The notes under the pieces were generated by a model, which did no database searches, had not been told where the DNA came from, and worked only from the letters and a program-made list of their open reading frames with translations. DNA of 64,000 bases from Lepidurus packardi. Lineage: Eukaryota; Arthropoda; Branchiopoda; Notostraca; Triopsidae. The stretch's first letter is position 1; each line of letters begins with the position of its first letter. Below are positions 10,962 through 25,200 of the stretch, in pieces. The DNA lies in contig JAKZAN010000007.1 of NCBI GenBank assembly GCA_023053545.1, forward strand, positions 372,001 through 436,000, read 5' to 3'. A program made the translations under genes and the position numbers.

Positions 10962-12448
10962 TTATTTCACATTGTCACGTACAAAAGGCGCTGCTAAAGC
11001 TTCTTGTCCTTCAGTAAGGACTCGAGGTGCGTGAGTAAGTACGGAAGATTGAAACCCCTGTTAAATAAATTTAGTAAATTTCCTCTACGACTTTGCACTG
11101 GAATGATTTAATATATCATACCTGTCCGTGGGCTGACCGAACAAAGCCCATGTTAGCCGTCACGCATACCATTTTCAATTGGTCAGCCGTACCAATTATG
11201 GTGCGGGCCCTGTCTTTTATGCTGGCTGACATGGGTAAGGCAACAATGCGTGGGGAAGGGTTATCTGGAACGACTGTAATCTTTTCCAACAACAAGCTAG
11301 TACGTTGTTTCTCACCAGGACCACCCATCTTTTGGACCAGTTCTCGAAAGTCCGTCACAGCACTTACACAAGAAAAGAGTCGTTTTCCTAAACAATAACG
11401 ATTCAAACTACTTTTTTGTAACTCTTCGAAAATCTCACCATGAAATAGCTGTTCCAATTGAGGTTTCGCAGGACAGGAACGTTCCCATTCAGCTTGTTGG
11501 TTATAAATTGGTCTAGGAAAACGAAAATTTGCTCCGCCATTTGTGAGTGCAGAGACATAGGCAATCATCGCTGTAATGTCCAGAAAAAGGCACTCTGACG
11601 ACGATGGCTGGTCCGATTCCGATGGATTCTTTTCACCCAACCCATCGGACGACAAATCTTCATCCTCACACTCTGAGCTGTCAGATTGGTTTTCCGAGTG
11701 GAAATCGTAGCGCTCGCCCTCGACAACAATTCCTAGATTTTCGAGCTTTTTCGCAAGCGTCTGGCCCACGCCAGATGTAAAATGGAAAACTACCTATCTA
11801 AACATGGTTAGGGTTTGAGAAGATATGCTAATGACGTGGATACTTTTGGAGGGCAAAAGTGTCGTTGGTGATGGTTGGCGCAACGCACATAGCACCTCGC
11901 CTGCTCAATAATGGACCTCTGTTTGAATCTACCTTCACCTTTTAGAGTCTCAAAATGAAGAAAGTTCGAGTAACACAAGTGACGAGCTACCTTGGCTGAT
12001 TTGATGCAACGCTTTAGGGTTGCGGGCTATTCCTTTATACCAAACGAGACCATCCTCGGCTACGACGTCGATTTCCAGACTTCTACTATGACTAGCGAAT
12101 ATGGAACCTTGAGGAAGGGAAAAGGTTTGCAAGACGGCGGACGGTGTTCCACAATGGTGCAAAATGCCGACCACCGCAGATAAATAGTGCAAGTTACTGG
12201 ACGCGACGTGCGTTTTCTGTAGTGGCTTGCCGGAGTCTCGCAACTACGGGAAACATATACGAGGTTTATACATGAGTAAAAATTAGTATTTTCGGTACCT
12301 TTAGAAGGGATTTTATTTCAGCCGCAATCCTACGATCCAACTTGTCGATACCACGTACATCTGAAAACAGATGGTGTATTTGTTCATGCAATACTTTACC
12401 CATGGAAAGCTTTTCTTCCAGCAGTTTCTGAACGTCGATATCGGTCAT
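10962..12448 (-). CDS. C7orf25 homolog, UPF0415 / DUF1308 protein
   Basis: Conserved animal protein of unknown biochemical function, homologous to human C7orf25. Five exons on the - strand: 12448-12299, 12243-11991, 11938-11844, 11793-11122, 11057-10962; 421 residues. Matching blocks in order: N-terminal helix with SSNLHYL (about 60-70), EIDVVAEDGLVWYKGIARNP (about 105-125), RSIIEQAR (about 142), an acidic Ser-rich linker (SDSSECEDEDLSSDG), then the C-terminal DUF1308 part: LDITAMIAYVSALTNGG, LEQLFHGE, GKRLFSCVSAV, MGGPGEKQR, ITVVPDNPS, IIGTADQLK, VTANMGFVRSAHGQ and APRVLTEGQEAL. The DUF1308 part resembles PIN-like folds in layout, but I see no proof of nuclease activity. Start chosen at the first ATG of the open exon; a TTG-initiated extension to 12484 is not needed. 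Confidence 0.93.
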
Positions 12449-15400
12449 TTTCTCTTGAAGTTGAATGTTTTTACAACTCTCCAACGGCTGTTCTGTTTGT
12501 TATAATGCCCGCCCTGTTGTCGTCTGCTTAGTTAACAGATGGCGTGTGCAGTCGATTTGTTTACTGAATGTTTTACTCCGTCATTTTGTGTTTTGTGGGA
12601 GTATTGCAAGGTGGTTCCTTAAAAGTCATGGTGAAAAAAGCAATACAAGTTTAACGGATAAGCAGCTGAGTTTTGTCTAATTCGTTTCACTAAAGTAAGT
12701 CTCACGTGCGCTTTTTTGTGAACCAGTTACAAGTGTTGACTCAAATGAGAGATGCCTTTTCCTTATGAACTGCAGCCGTACAAAGTAAAACTCTTCCCTA
12801 AGCAACACGTCCATAATCAGGGACAGACATCAGACAGGTTCATGTTTGAATTCTAATATGCTTTTTATATCATGTGTGCCTAAACCTATAAGAAATGGTT
12901 GCTTCCCAGAATCTCACCATTTCAGGTTAAACAATGGGTATAGATAAACTCGGCTTTAAGAATCATTCGATAATAATGAAAACTTTTGAAACACTTGCTG
13001 TATATAGTTCCATGCCTCAGGTGTGTTTATTTAAAGCTCACTTGTCAGCTTCAGCGTTTAAGGCTAGTTTTATCTATCAATCACGATGAGCAATTATGGT
13101 TACGTATAGTTAAGCGGTATGTTGTTACGGTAAGAGAGGCTGATGGTAATAGAGCCAGCGAAATTGTTTAGGTTACGTCACCTGCGTCTGTCTCTCAGCT
13201 TATTAAGCTGTAATTCACCTTAGCCGGTTTTCCTATGATTCATTGTTCTCTATTCCCCGGGATTTTTTAATACACTTTAATATAACCTGAGCGAAGATTC
13301 AAGTCATTGCCGCTGAATAATATTTTGTCAATATTTGCATGAGGTGGTGGCGTAAACCAAACAATGCAGAAAAAGGGAAAACATCCGCTGTATTGACTGT
13401 TTCGAGTCTAGTTACTTAACCGACTGTTTCTGGGGATGTTACAGGTCTGGGTATCCTCCGGTATTGCCATGACAGAACCTCGCCATGCCCGACCAGGTAA
13501 CTGTTTTTCTTTTACCTGTTATGTTGTGGTGACATGGCAAATCTTACGTTAGCTCCGAAACGTTTCCTAATTCCCACGCATGGTGACGATCAGTATATCA
13601 TCCACGGAAACGTGACCGAACTTATTGAAAAGTCACTCTTTTTACGTATGGTGCAGGATGACCTTGATAGCTTGTATCAGACGTTGGATGTTGTCTCTAA
13701 AAACGTCTTTGCTTCTCCTTTTGCTTGGAAACGCCAGGAGTTTGTCTGAACAAGGTCGTCGAAGCTGTGGCTTAATGAGGTTCTACCCTTGTAAAGTCGG
13801 ATTAGCATCCGGATAGGCCAATTTGCAGGGTCCCTCTCATTATATAGCGCTCCTGTTAAAAAACTGGATAAACCTGGGATCGGGATTGTTTCCAAAAACT
13901 GCTCATTAAGTCTCAAAAAGCTTTGCAACTAATGTTTGTTAGAGATCAAAGATAGTATGTTGCCAACTACTTAAAGACAATAAAAGGAAGATAGGGAACT
14001 AATATGTATTTCAAGGAAAGGGAAAGCAACGAGTAGGATTGGTATAATTGTAATGGGGCTTTCTGGTTGCTATTTCCATCGCTTCTACCTCGTCAAGGGG
14101 GGCCTCCCAAGTGGACGTCGAGCTAAAATTAAGCATATATTGTGTGTGTATGTGCGCATATGGCATACTTCGGGACAACCCGACAGTAAACCCTAGGAAC
14201 AATTGCTCTGCTAAAATCCGCGTGGCGAATAGGATCTAATCAATTCCAGGGATACTAATAGGAAAATTGACACAGAAAACCCTAACACTACGAACCCTTT
14301 ACCTTGTTATCTCTTTTTTTAAGTCTTAATCGGAATCCTGTACACCGAGTCTAGGTCATGCTCACTAACTTGGGTCGACATTGTGTGTGTGTGTTTGTTA
14401 GGTCTTGGACTAGGGAGGACACGAATCTGGAGGGATTTAAACTGTGGGCCAGAATGTGTAAAAATAGCTCATCTCCTGTGCGTACAGATCGCGGATACAG
14501 CTGCCACAGACCCAAAAATAGCAACTTGGAACTCTGAAAAATGCACCACGGCCGAGGCCTTGGCCTCGCTTTCAAGTCTAACGTGTAAGGTTCTTAATCT
14601 AGGCTGCGAGAAAGTCAAAAAGAAAAGGAAAGAAAAGAAAGCCTTTTCTCTGTGTGCTTGCGAGGCCGTAGATGTCGTTGGCCATGTTTCGGTAATCCAT
14701 TCCCGCTTTCCATTGCTCGGGGCCGCAGACTGGCAAGGCAGGCTTTCGGAACCAAGAATTGAAGAAGCCATAACTTGAGTGTCCCTTCCATGCGAGTTTT
14801 TAATGAGTCCGGCAAAAGTCGTCGGTCTTTATTGAAGCTTCTTGTGTGGGTGGGACGACGCAGCATCTACACACGACCGAAGGGATTTATAGGGTTTTTT
14901 ATCACGTCTTTAAATAGGTACATCCATGTAGTTAACCAAAACGGATATCCTCATTAAGAATACGTTGAGCAAGTTTAGGGTGGAAGTTTAAGGTTTACCA
15001 CCATGGCGGTAAACTAGCATACAAAAGAAGACAGAGAATCTGTGGATAAATTCTCATAAAAGGTTCGAAGTGTAAAATTAAACTACAAATAACTTTGTAG
15101 ACCAAGGATGTTTTATGGGCGCCATTTCCAAGCGTAATATATACACATTCTTCACGTCTGTGCGGTAGCGGTAGGTGACGTCGAGACATCTTTGGTTCTG
15201 TTCGAGAAAAAAGAGAAGGGTATTTTATATCCCCTATGATTGAATTTCTTAAAAGTATCAAGCAGTAAATTGGAAGGTCAGTTTTGGTTAAAGAATTGAA
15301 GCCTTGATGAGCTCTGCTGTATTGTTTGCCGGCATGCCTCCTGCCTAATGGATACGTTGTTGTGCAAGCATAGTTCATCTTACAGTTTTCCCTAGGAAAC

Positions 15401-16211
15401 GTCTCTTGTGCGCTACCCAACTCGTTCCTGTAAATTATACGAACCAATGAGTTAAGCCAACGAGTTTTTCGTCTCAAGCTTTGTATTTTATAAACATGGG
15501 TTCTAATTTGAATTAAAGAGAAATAAAGAAATGGATGACTACCCCACACGTGGGTTCATTTTACGAAAATGGTTTCGCTAAAAGGTTCGAACGTGTATTG
15601 TTTCTACGTTGCGGGCCGTTGACTGGCATTGAATGTACGGGTTTTTGGTCGACCCAAGTTATTTATAGGCGTATGTAGGTAAAAGAAGGCCCAGGCCAAG
15701 CTGCTCACACATGCACTCCAACTCACCAGTCTATTCTCGCCTTTCTCCCACCGCGTACAAGAAGAATCAGTGCTTGTGCGCATCCCAGACAGCCTTGCTT
15801 TTCCAAACAAATTGATTTTCTAACCCAATAAGCGAAAAACAAGGATCATTGACGTCAAAACAAACTCCCTCCCAAAAGCGTGTGCGTTTTCTAGAGGATG
15901 CTCTTGCATGGGAACCACACATGTAGTGCTTCTCGATATACTTCGAGGGTAAAGATGATTATTACTAGGAGTGATTCTTACTAGTGTCTTGTGCCAGTTT
16001 CTGGTTTGAAGGATGCTTGCTTGATCTAAACAGACAGACGATGCCTTGACTTTGTTAAAAAAAACTGATTTGGTCTCTAGTACACGTTAGGAAATTAGTG
16101 TGCGTCGGAATAATAGAAATTTGGGTAATGTGGAAGTTGGTGTGCAAGTGAGGGGGCGAATCCATTTTCGCAGATTCTGGCTTCGAGTTTGCGGAATCTT
16201 GTGTGTGTTCA
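12449..16211. other. Unassigned region upstream of HDAC4 coding start
   Basis: About 3.8 kb with no recognisable protein. It should contain the C7orf25-homolog promoter (near 12449-12700) and promoter or leader exons for HDAC4. One short stretch at 13469-13496 has an ATG followed by a GT donor in the phase HDAC4 needs (see findings). The longest frame, on the - strand at 14995-15549, has no family features. A GT microsatellite sits near 14380-14396. Confidence 0.4.
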
Positions 16212-19200
16212 ATGGACGTTTCGCGTGGGACAGGTTGTCCCATGGGCAAACCACCGCGACCGACTGCCTCCGTCTACCCGGTCTCGAGTGCTAGTTCAGG
16301 TGCCATTGGCAACAGTAGCGACGCCGGGCAAGGACTACGCAGCGTTCGTTACCTTAGCGACCTAATGGTCGTTGATCCACGTTTACCCGACTATCAACTT
16401 CAACAAGTGGAACCCACAGACGCTCCCGTTTTTCACATGGATACCGAAGATGGAGGTATAGAGATATATAAATATATACCTACCTTCTTTTCGCTTTCTT
16501 TGCCCTTTATGAGTCCAGTATACCTTAGCTGGGTGTAGGTGGTTAGCATGGGGAAATTCAGAACAACATTATTAGAAATCCAGTTCACTTTAATGAACAA
16601 ATTCTGTGGCAGTAATCTTGAGCTTGCTAACAGGTAGTGCACAACCAAAACACAGTTTTGTCCAATGAGTAATAAATTAGCAATTTGGTTTTGCATTAGC
16701 TGTTACAAGATAAAACTTTTGTTTTAGATTGTTTTCAAATCTGACTTGCTGTTTTCGAGAAATCTTGTTCCGAAAGTTTGACGACTTGATTTGGGACATT
16801 GTGCTGCTACAGCAAGCTGTGGTGACAAATTGTACTTTTCAGAATCAAAACAAGCGTAGAAACTTTGCCGGCAAATAGTTATCTATGTCCCTTCTTACGC
16901 GAGGCTTTTGCAAAACAGTAACAAACAGCAGTGACGGTTTCGCATCAATAAGCTTAGGTATACGGGAGCTTTAAGCGAAGAGATGTTATACAATAAAACC
17001 CTAAATCGGGAAAATGAAAACAGCAAGCACGGGATGAGAGAGCCCTCTAGCATTATAGAATCATTTCTTTTTAGTACTTACTTATAAGTACCCACTAGAG
17101 ACAGTTTCTTTTTTGGAATGGGGGAGATGTAGTCCTAAGTTACTGTTCTAGCCAACAGTTTTTTTTAGCGTGGTTCGCTTAAGACTTGCGTGCAGGATTG
17201 GTGCAGTTTGACAAAAGGATAAGGTCTGGGCTGTGCCCGTTGTGTTCAAAAGCAGAAAGCTTATTCGTTTTTGTGGCCGAAAAAGAGGGAAAATGTTATT
17301 TTGGGAGGGGTTGTTCTTAGTAAAAAAAAAAAAAAATAATTTTAAACGAGGGTTTTTTTTGTGTCTCATCTGTTTTTAAAACCAGAGCTGTTGGCTATTT
17401 TTGGGGGAAGAATGTCGTGCTTGCCTTTACAGATCTTTTTAGTTGCTCTTCCGCTTTTTTCAGATGTTGTTTTATTTTGTCTTGGGATGGAAAAAAGGGG
17501 TGGGAACGACGTACGTTAACAGGAATGTACTGTATTTTGGTGGCCCGGTGACAAGTTATTTGCGAGACGACGAAAGCAAAATTAAAATGCGGCATGGAGA
17601 CCCGAAAAGCAAATCGATCAATATGCCAGTCAGTGTGTTTGTGTCGTATGGGACGGAACGAGTTGACACGTAAGTCTAAATATAGAAAGCGCCCGTTAAC
17701 CAGTAGAAAAACTTCATGCTTTACGGGTTGCAGTAGCCATGCAAATGGGTTCGTTTCCTTGATGGATGACGAGACCTTGGACCTTCAACCTAAACCGCCA
17801 AGCTCAAAAACCCGAAAATATCCAGGCAACACAAATAAACGAATACCGTAAATAAACATTGGATCCTTCTTCACTGTCCAGCCTGTAACTCTGCCTGCTC
17901 GAGCCAACCCTTGCAACGATCCATTTCATTAAGAAAAAAACTATCCTAAAAAAAGTTCCCCATCACGGTAGCCTCGTCATATGCGCAAAAATGTCCATTT
18001 CACAGAGTCCATTCCGGTTTGATGAACCCATTAAGGGGCTTGCATCCCCCCCATTCTTGCAACAGAGATGAGAGAGACAGAGAAAAAAAAGAGGCTTTCA
18101 AAATCAGTGTCTCAAAATAGCGGTGATTGAGTTCTTGGTCAAGTCAAAAGTCATTAGTTGTTCGCAAGCCTTTTTATCACATTGGTGAAAACCCTTGGTG
18201 AAGCGTTACCCTGGCAACGTCATTTGATCATGAACACAATCGTGATCGAGGGTTGTTTTTGTCTTTTTTGAAGAGCAATTTTTTTTTCATCACGCTGCGA
18301 GGTTTTGCTTTAATAAAAAGAAAAGTCAGCGCAGAATTGCATTGCTACAAGTCTTGGATTTGCATTCGTTTTGGTGTCGTTTGCATTAGGGCTATGCATT
18401 TTCCATTTGGTAACGTGGATTCGGGTTGGTCTAGAATGTTACATGCAATGCAAAGCGCGTGTGTGTTTTGGAAATACGAGACGTGACTAGTGCATGGTGC
18501 ACCAGTACGGCCGGGTCTATATTTAAAGCTAGACGAAATTAGTACCATAGGCCTCATTTCTTTTAGTGGTGGAGGCATGCACTTTTGGGGTTTCAAAGTT
18601 ATTTTTAGTCAGTCGTAAAGGGAAACCCCTCACAGTACATATTATATTGTTTTTTAGTGACGTAAACGGCTTCTTCATGGATAGCACAAAAGTCATCGTC
18701 CCATTTTTTTTTAATCTTATCTTCATGAAACGTACCACTTTTGACCCTCTGCGATTGCCAATTGTATCGAGTTGTAGTTTATCTTCCTGATGAAAACGCG
18801 TAAAACAAAACCAAGGATGAATTACTAAGCGAGTATCTTGCAGTGTTTCACTTTTTAAAAAAAGAAAAAGAAGCACGAACAAACTAGGACCGTTTCGGGA
18901 CGTGATTGATAAGAGTTCAGGGTCTATCATGCCTTGTCGTTCCAGGAATCGTCTTTTACTAACGGATGCCTTGTACGTCCGGGATATTAGAGATAAACGT
19001 GTGCCGTCTTTTACGCCAGAACAGTAATATACCTAGGGTTTCCCGCATCTAATATAGCTATGGCAAAATAATACAATCTAAAGATTGTGTGAACTTAAGA
19101 AAAAAACCCGTAGACTTGCTAGGTCGACTAAGCGGATTTCGCCTTAAAAACGTAGGGTGGGGGGGTTGCTGGTAGTCAAGATTCTGTATTGGGTGGTGGC

Positions 19201-22200
19201 GATACTGTGTCCCTACGATGCAGAAATGGCCGCATTGATCCGAGCTATTTTAGGAAGCAGTGAAACACGAAGGGCAGGCAAGGCAGCCACAGCAATGCCA
19301 TTCAACATACACCACCGCGGGTTTATATATATATTTGTATTTGTAGATGAGAAACGAAGGAGAAAGCAGTGTTATACAAAGGGCATTTTAATTCCTTCCA
19401 TTCGAGTATCAAATAATTGGCAAGGGTGTCTTTTTTTTATCCACCTCCCTCCTAGTCTTGCTATGTCTAATCATACAGTCCCTTCACCCATACACCTGTA
19501 TAATGGGTCATATACGGATTACAAGTTCTCTGTGGCATCTCAGCACTTGTCTGTTCTGGGCGACAGACGTGTTTGTGAAAACCTAGAGGGTCGGCGTTGT
19601 TGTAAAAAAAAAAGTCAAGTCTCTAGAATTCGTCCGATTTAGGACAATTTAGATGACAAGTCGCAACGATGTGTGAACTGTTGATATTGATTTTAAATGG
19701 GGAGTTTTTCAAGCCTCGGCGATTTGCTTTGTTTTTAGTTTCTTCAGCCAAATCGTGGTGTAGTGCGTGGTCAGGTTTAGGTCAAGTTAAGAAAAATACC
19801 TGGATAGAGTCGATCTTTTCGTGTTTTTCGTGTTGAGAGTGTGCACTATTAATTAACTTGTTATTTGCGAAGATTTACAAGATTCGTAATTGGTATCTTA
19901 ATTATGGTGACTGCGGCGCGGATCTCTCGTTGCCAGTGCTTTACATGGTTGCAAATGCACTTGCCAAAAGTCGTGTTATTGTGGTTTGGAGTAAAAGGCC
20001 GCTAAGGTCTGAGTACCCAGAGTATTTATTGTTTTTCTCGTAAAAACTAATGATCATATATACATCTTGCTGCTTTTATATCTATAGCCAAAGCTGATTC
20101 GGCAGTCGAGGACAAACAAGGTATGCTATAATCTAAAAACCAAAACAAAATTGCGAAACCGCTGGAGCACAAGTTGTGCCATGGTGATAGATACCGTTAA
20201 ACCTTGAAACCGTTGACAGTTTTGTATATTTATATTTTTGTTGACTTTAAGTAAATACGTTGCACGTTAGAATAAAGTGTCTATGTGTACGCTGTATCAC
20301 GTATGTGCAAATCTTTTCGCGAAACGCATCAGTCTTCCAATTCCCATCACGGAGCTTGCTGGGCTTTATGTATCTAGATGTGCTACCTGCTAGCATCATT
20401 GTGTTATGCAACATTGTAGCGTTTGAGAGCGTTTGCTGGCTTTTTTAGTACCTACCTTACCTTCTGTTGTATAATGAGGCAATGAAAACTGGCATGTCTA
20501 GCTCAGTTGGGAGTACCTAAAAACCTCTGCCGAATGGAAATGAAGCCGAATAGGGTGGAGTGACTCGCGAGTATACTTCCCTGGATCCGTTTCCCCAGTG
20601 TGTGCGGGACTACGGGTCCCGAGCGCCGTTCCATTCCCTTGCCGAGCCAGTCGTGGTGACGAGTTGGTGCTATGAACACCTGGGTAACTTGGTTGCAAGC
20701 TGTCTGGGGATGTAGACAGTCACTGTTGTTCTTTTCTTGTGTCAGTCTGATGTGATCTCTATAAAAGTTGTAATTACTCGTTCGTGTCTTGTTTCGTTTC
20801 TACCCAGTGCCAATGCTATTCGTTTTTTCCCATTGCGCAAAAAAGAATGTTATATAGTGGAGCAGCCCTAGGATTATTTGATTGTTGGGTGTCGTGGATA
20901 GGCTTCCTGCGCTGTGCTGTGGCAGGATTTATAAATTGGATCCAGTGTACCAGATAGAACAGCGACGCAGCTAAAAGTGCCAGGTGGACAGGTGGATTCT
21001 GTGCAAGTGTGAGTTAGAGAGGAAAGCAAATTGTTCCAGGTAAAAACCTAAAGCACCATGGACGAGTGTGCATTGTGTAGTGAGAGAGGATAAAAGGAGG
21101 GATTTTGTTGACATTAAGTGTTGAATTTAAATTACGCATTCATTTTAAACCGTACCCCGCACGAGTCCCAGGGAATATAGATCGAAACTTTATCACCGAA
21201 ATCACGTAGCTTTTAGTTTGAGTTGGCAGGGAAACAGGTTTTCGAGTGGAAATCTAGGTTTTTAGCTAGTTTAGGACCTAAGGCCTAACGTGTTGTACAT
21301 ATTTGACTTAATCAAGATCTTCCAGGCCGTTAAGGTACAACGTGTTGTAGGTAGACAAAAAAAGAGCAGAGCTTAGTCAAGACCAAGGTCGTGAATGGTG
21401 TTTTCTTATTCTCAGTGGAGACTGTATACGTGAAAGCAACAAGCTACACAAGGAAGTGTAATGTACCTTGTAATGAGATGTGATGCGTGTCCGTACCCCG
21501 ATTCGTACCATCATTCTAATGTGATCTGAAGTTTTAAATTACGGTGGCTGATCGTAATGTAGTACGTGTGGAACGCGCTGACGTTCTGTTCACTTTTTTC
21601 CGCAGCACAAGATACTTTGCATGCAAAGCGTTCTTCATTCATGTCGATTCCGCGAGACGAAAGGCTGTGGTTATAAATAGCACGACTCCTGTTTCCTTTG
21701 TTCTCTATTTGGAATTCGAGGAAAATGTCAAACCTTGTTTAGGGAATTTGAGTGTAAAAGCGGAAATCAAAGATTTGTGGGAAAGATAATAACAGAAAAA
21801 GAAAGAATTGCGGGTCCCTGTTTCCATGTGAACCTCCTTCAGAGCTTAGGACTACGTCTCCCAACTCCTTTCACCAAAAAATTCTGTATGGTAGTGTTTT
21901 TTGCTTGTTTTGTATCTGAGGATCCCCAGATGAGACCGAGCATTTCTGACTTTATTCCCATGTCTTTTACCATAGAAATGAGTAGTGGATCAGGACTAAG
22001 CAGCCCGAGTCCCTTGTTAAGTCGGCGTGCAGCGGAATTAAACGCCTTGACAGCAGCCGCAGCCACTTCCGTTCCTCTCATTCGGGAACAATCCCTTCAA
22101 CATCAAATATTACAGGTAAACAAGCGTTTTTCGACTTGTAAGTGACTGGATCTCGTTTATCATTACACTGTTGTGCATGTTTTAAGATGGCGTTCACGAG

Positions 22201-25200
22201 TGTCGACTTTTTCTCTGGATACATTATTTCTGCAAAGCGTGGTAATATCGTTGTTGCAAAGAGCGTGAGAGGAGTCCAAAGTCAATTTGGGAACAGTCGT
22301 GTTCCACACTTGTTGCTTTGTCGAACCAAAGTCAAAATTTCAATTTGCATTTCAGTACCCAGTAAAAAGTTGGATGCGAACAGTTCAACCGTACTGGATT
22401 GCCCCGTTCGGTTATTTATAGGCAATAACCCATGTTCGACAGTTGTGTAGCGATTGTGCTGTCGTGCTGGGGAGAGAAAAAAACTAGTTGAGGAAAATGT
22501 ACATTTTCAAACAGGAAAAAGTTGAATCTGGTTATTACTTTTAATTTCAGCTGAAACAGCAACAGCAAATCCAGCAGCAGATATTGCTTCAGCAATTCCA
22601 TGCCCAACAACAGCAATTGGCCGAACAACATGAGAAACAGTTGCAGCAGCATATTCAAGTAAGCAAGGTTCCATGTTCCATGCTCATGTATCTATACTTC
22701 AAGGTTGTTGCATGCTTGCGTGTACTTTTTTTTTATACGTATGTTACTCTTATTAAGTGCCTTTTAAGGGGGACGGAAGTAACGGTTGCCTTTCGTTCGT
22801 GAGCTTATTTTTGTTTCTGTTTCAACATTTCTATTTGGGGACGTTGTTGTCACCAATAGGCTGGCCTTGTGTTCCAGGAGTACCTTGAGCGCGAAAGCCA
22901 GATGAAATTGGAAGAAGAGGCTCGGGAGCAACGGGAACGAGAACGTCATGAGAAGGAACGCTTAGAGGCGATCAAAAAGAAGGAAAAACATGAGCAAAGT
23001 GCAGTAGCGTCCTCGGAAGTCAAACAGAAACTTCAGGTAAGCAGAAAATTTAATTTACAAAGAGTTGTTAGGAAGTTCCCAGCCTTCTCATGTTTTGCTC
23101 CCTTTTTTTGCCATCCTGATTTTCCTTGCCAAAAATTGGGACGACGTACACGTAGAGTACATTGGTGCCAGATCATTTTTGGGGGCTATGAATTCTACGA
23201 AGCAATGTTCTGTTTCTGCCACAAACACATTTTTTTCTTGGAAGAATATCGTTAAAAGAGAAAGGTGATGCGTTGGGGCACTGGCTACAGTGTTTATATC
23301 AGGTCCGCGATGCGTAGCAGTGTTTTCGAGGTCTTCCATGGCATGACTCAAATTTCAAGAGCTCTTTGCATAGAGACAATAATTGAGGCCAACAATCTAG
23401 CAGCTTGTGGATATCGAGACGACAAGGTCGGACTCACCCAATAAATTTTACTTTACCATAAAAACGTGAAAAACCAGTTACAGACCAATACGACAGAGCA
23501 AGGTTTTACTCTAGGAAACGAACAATCAGCAAGCAATTCAGTAAAAAATCGTTTAATCGTGTTTCCCATGCATAATCGCCAGAAAATTCATATCCCTTAA
23601 CGAAAAGGGCTGCTTTTAAATGACAGATCTGTTTAATCCGATCTTTTTTCCAGGAATTCGTGCTCAACAAAAAACAACGAGAGGCTGCGGCAGCAGCTAA
23701 TGGAGCCAGTTCGACGTCTAGTAACGCCAGTTATCGTCCTTGGTAATTTTGACAACCTTTTTTTATGCCGTCATAAAGTTATGGTTCCATTTTTTCATCA
23801 AATTTCTATTGTCTTTTCTTTCCCCTCGTTTATCCAGGTCGGGTTCATTGCCTTTGCCGGCTATCGGAGGGTGCAATTCAAAAGCAGGGCTGGGCATGAG
23901 TGCAGCCGGAGCCCCTCCACCTGCGGGTCCATTGCCTATGCCACCTCCAGGACCACATCCTTACAGGCATCCACTGTTGGCCGCCAAATACGAAGATGAT
24001 TTTCCTTTAAGGAAAACAGGTGAGACACCGTGAACAACGTGTTGAAGTAACGAGTAGGCATGCGAATGCTATAGAAAGTGACACGATAAGAAAGTGACCA
24101 AAGTTGCCATGACTTTGTGAATTGTTTTATTGATAGCATAGCAAACTAAGATACTAATATGTTTGAAACTAACTTTGATTTGTTTTGCGCTTGTATTCCT
24201 TGCATGGTGTGCTCGTGCTGGGGCTGCTCCTTACCACTTAGCCTCGGAATCGAACCTTCTAAAAATGCGTTACAAGCCGCGGCTTCACGTGGAAAGACGC
24301 AGTAGTCCACTCATCCGTCGGAAAGACCCGAAATCTTTCTGTGGGTTGGCTACCTTCGCTGGGCCGCCGCCTCTTCGGCGCCGCTCACCGTTAGCCGGTA
24401 TGTCTATCTGTTGTTTTAAGAAATTTGTATCTCTTTTTCTTAGAGATGCATCTATTGAAGGCATCTAAAAAATTGTGGATGTAAAAACTTGTTCGATCCC
24501 TCCCCAATCTCCACTGTATACAGCATTGCATGTTTGACTAGCATCTTGAAACTAAAGAAGGATGCGGGAGAGATTTGTAAACCTGTGCTAATCGTGCTTT
24601 GGTATTTACAGGTGAGACTTCAGGAAGCACACCGGACTCTGGACCAAATTCACCACCAATTACTTCCTTAAACAATTCACATTCCTCGTCCGGCAGTGTC
24701 GCCCATCCCGAGGTAAATATCTCTAACCTGTTTTTGCAACAAAAAAAAAATGGAATCCCAGACAAAGGAAATCTTGTTCGTTTGCAGACGTCGTGAAGCT
24801 AGTAATGAATACATGTTCATACAATTCCAGGAAACTGCTACCTCGCCTTATGGAGCTACTTGCTTGGGTGCTCAAGGTTCCATCCCTGATTTGACCCTTT
24901 ACACGAGTCCTTCTTTGCCAAATATTTCCCTGGGCAGGCCCCCCATCCAAAACAATACGGTGACTTAAGGTTTCGTTGTCATTTTGTACTGTTATTTATA
25001 ATTTTTCTTTATGGCAAGTTTAGGACGTGACACGATTGTCCGCCTTAAACGAAGCAGACGTGCGAGCAGCTCTCGCAGCTCGGTTAGGAGTTTCTTTAGT
25101 ATCGCACCCTATGCACAGTATCCACGGATACTATCCTCAAGTACCAGGCACGTACCTTTTTTTAAATTTTATTTGATTTAAAGTGAAACGACGCAGGCTT

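Noticed and set aside
12449-12484. TTG-initiated N-terminal extension of the C7orf25 homolog
   Set aside because: Non-ATG start in an animal gene without need; the ATG at 12448 gives the family length.
14380-14396. GT microsatellite as a CRISPR-like or regulatory array
   Set aside because: Ordinary simple repeat. No spaced direct repeats of CRISPR type occur anywhere, as expected for animal DNA.
14995-15549. 184-codon open frame on the minus strand
   Set aside because: No recognisable motifs, no splice context, composition not coding-like; length alone is weak evidence in non-coding DNA.
20498-20570. tRNA-like A box (TAGCTCAGTTGG)
   Set aside because: No B box (GGTTCGAATCC-like) and no acceptor-stem pairing follow at the right distance, so no tRNA gene; chance or a tiny tRNA fragment.
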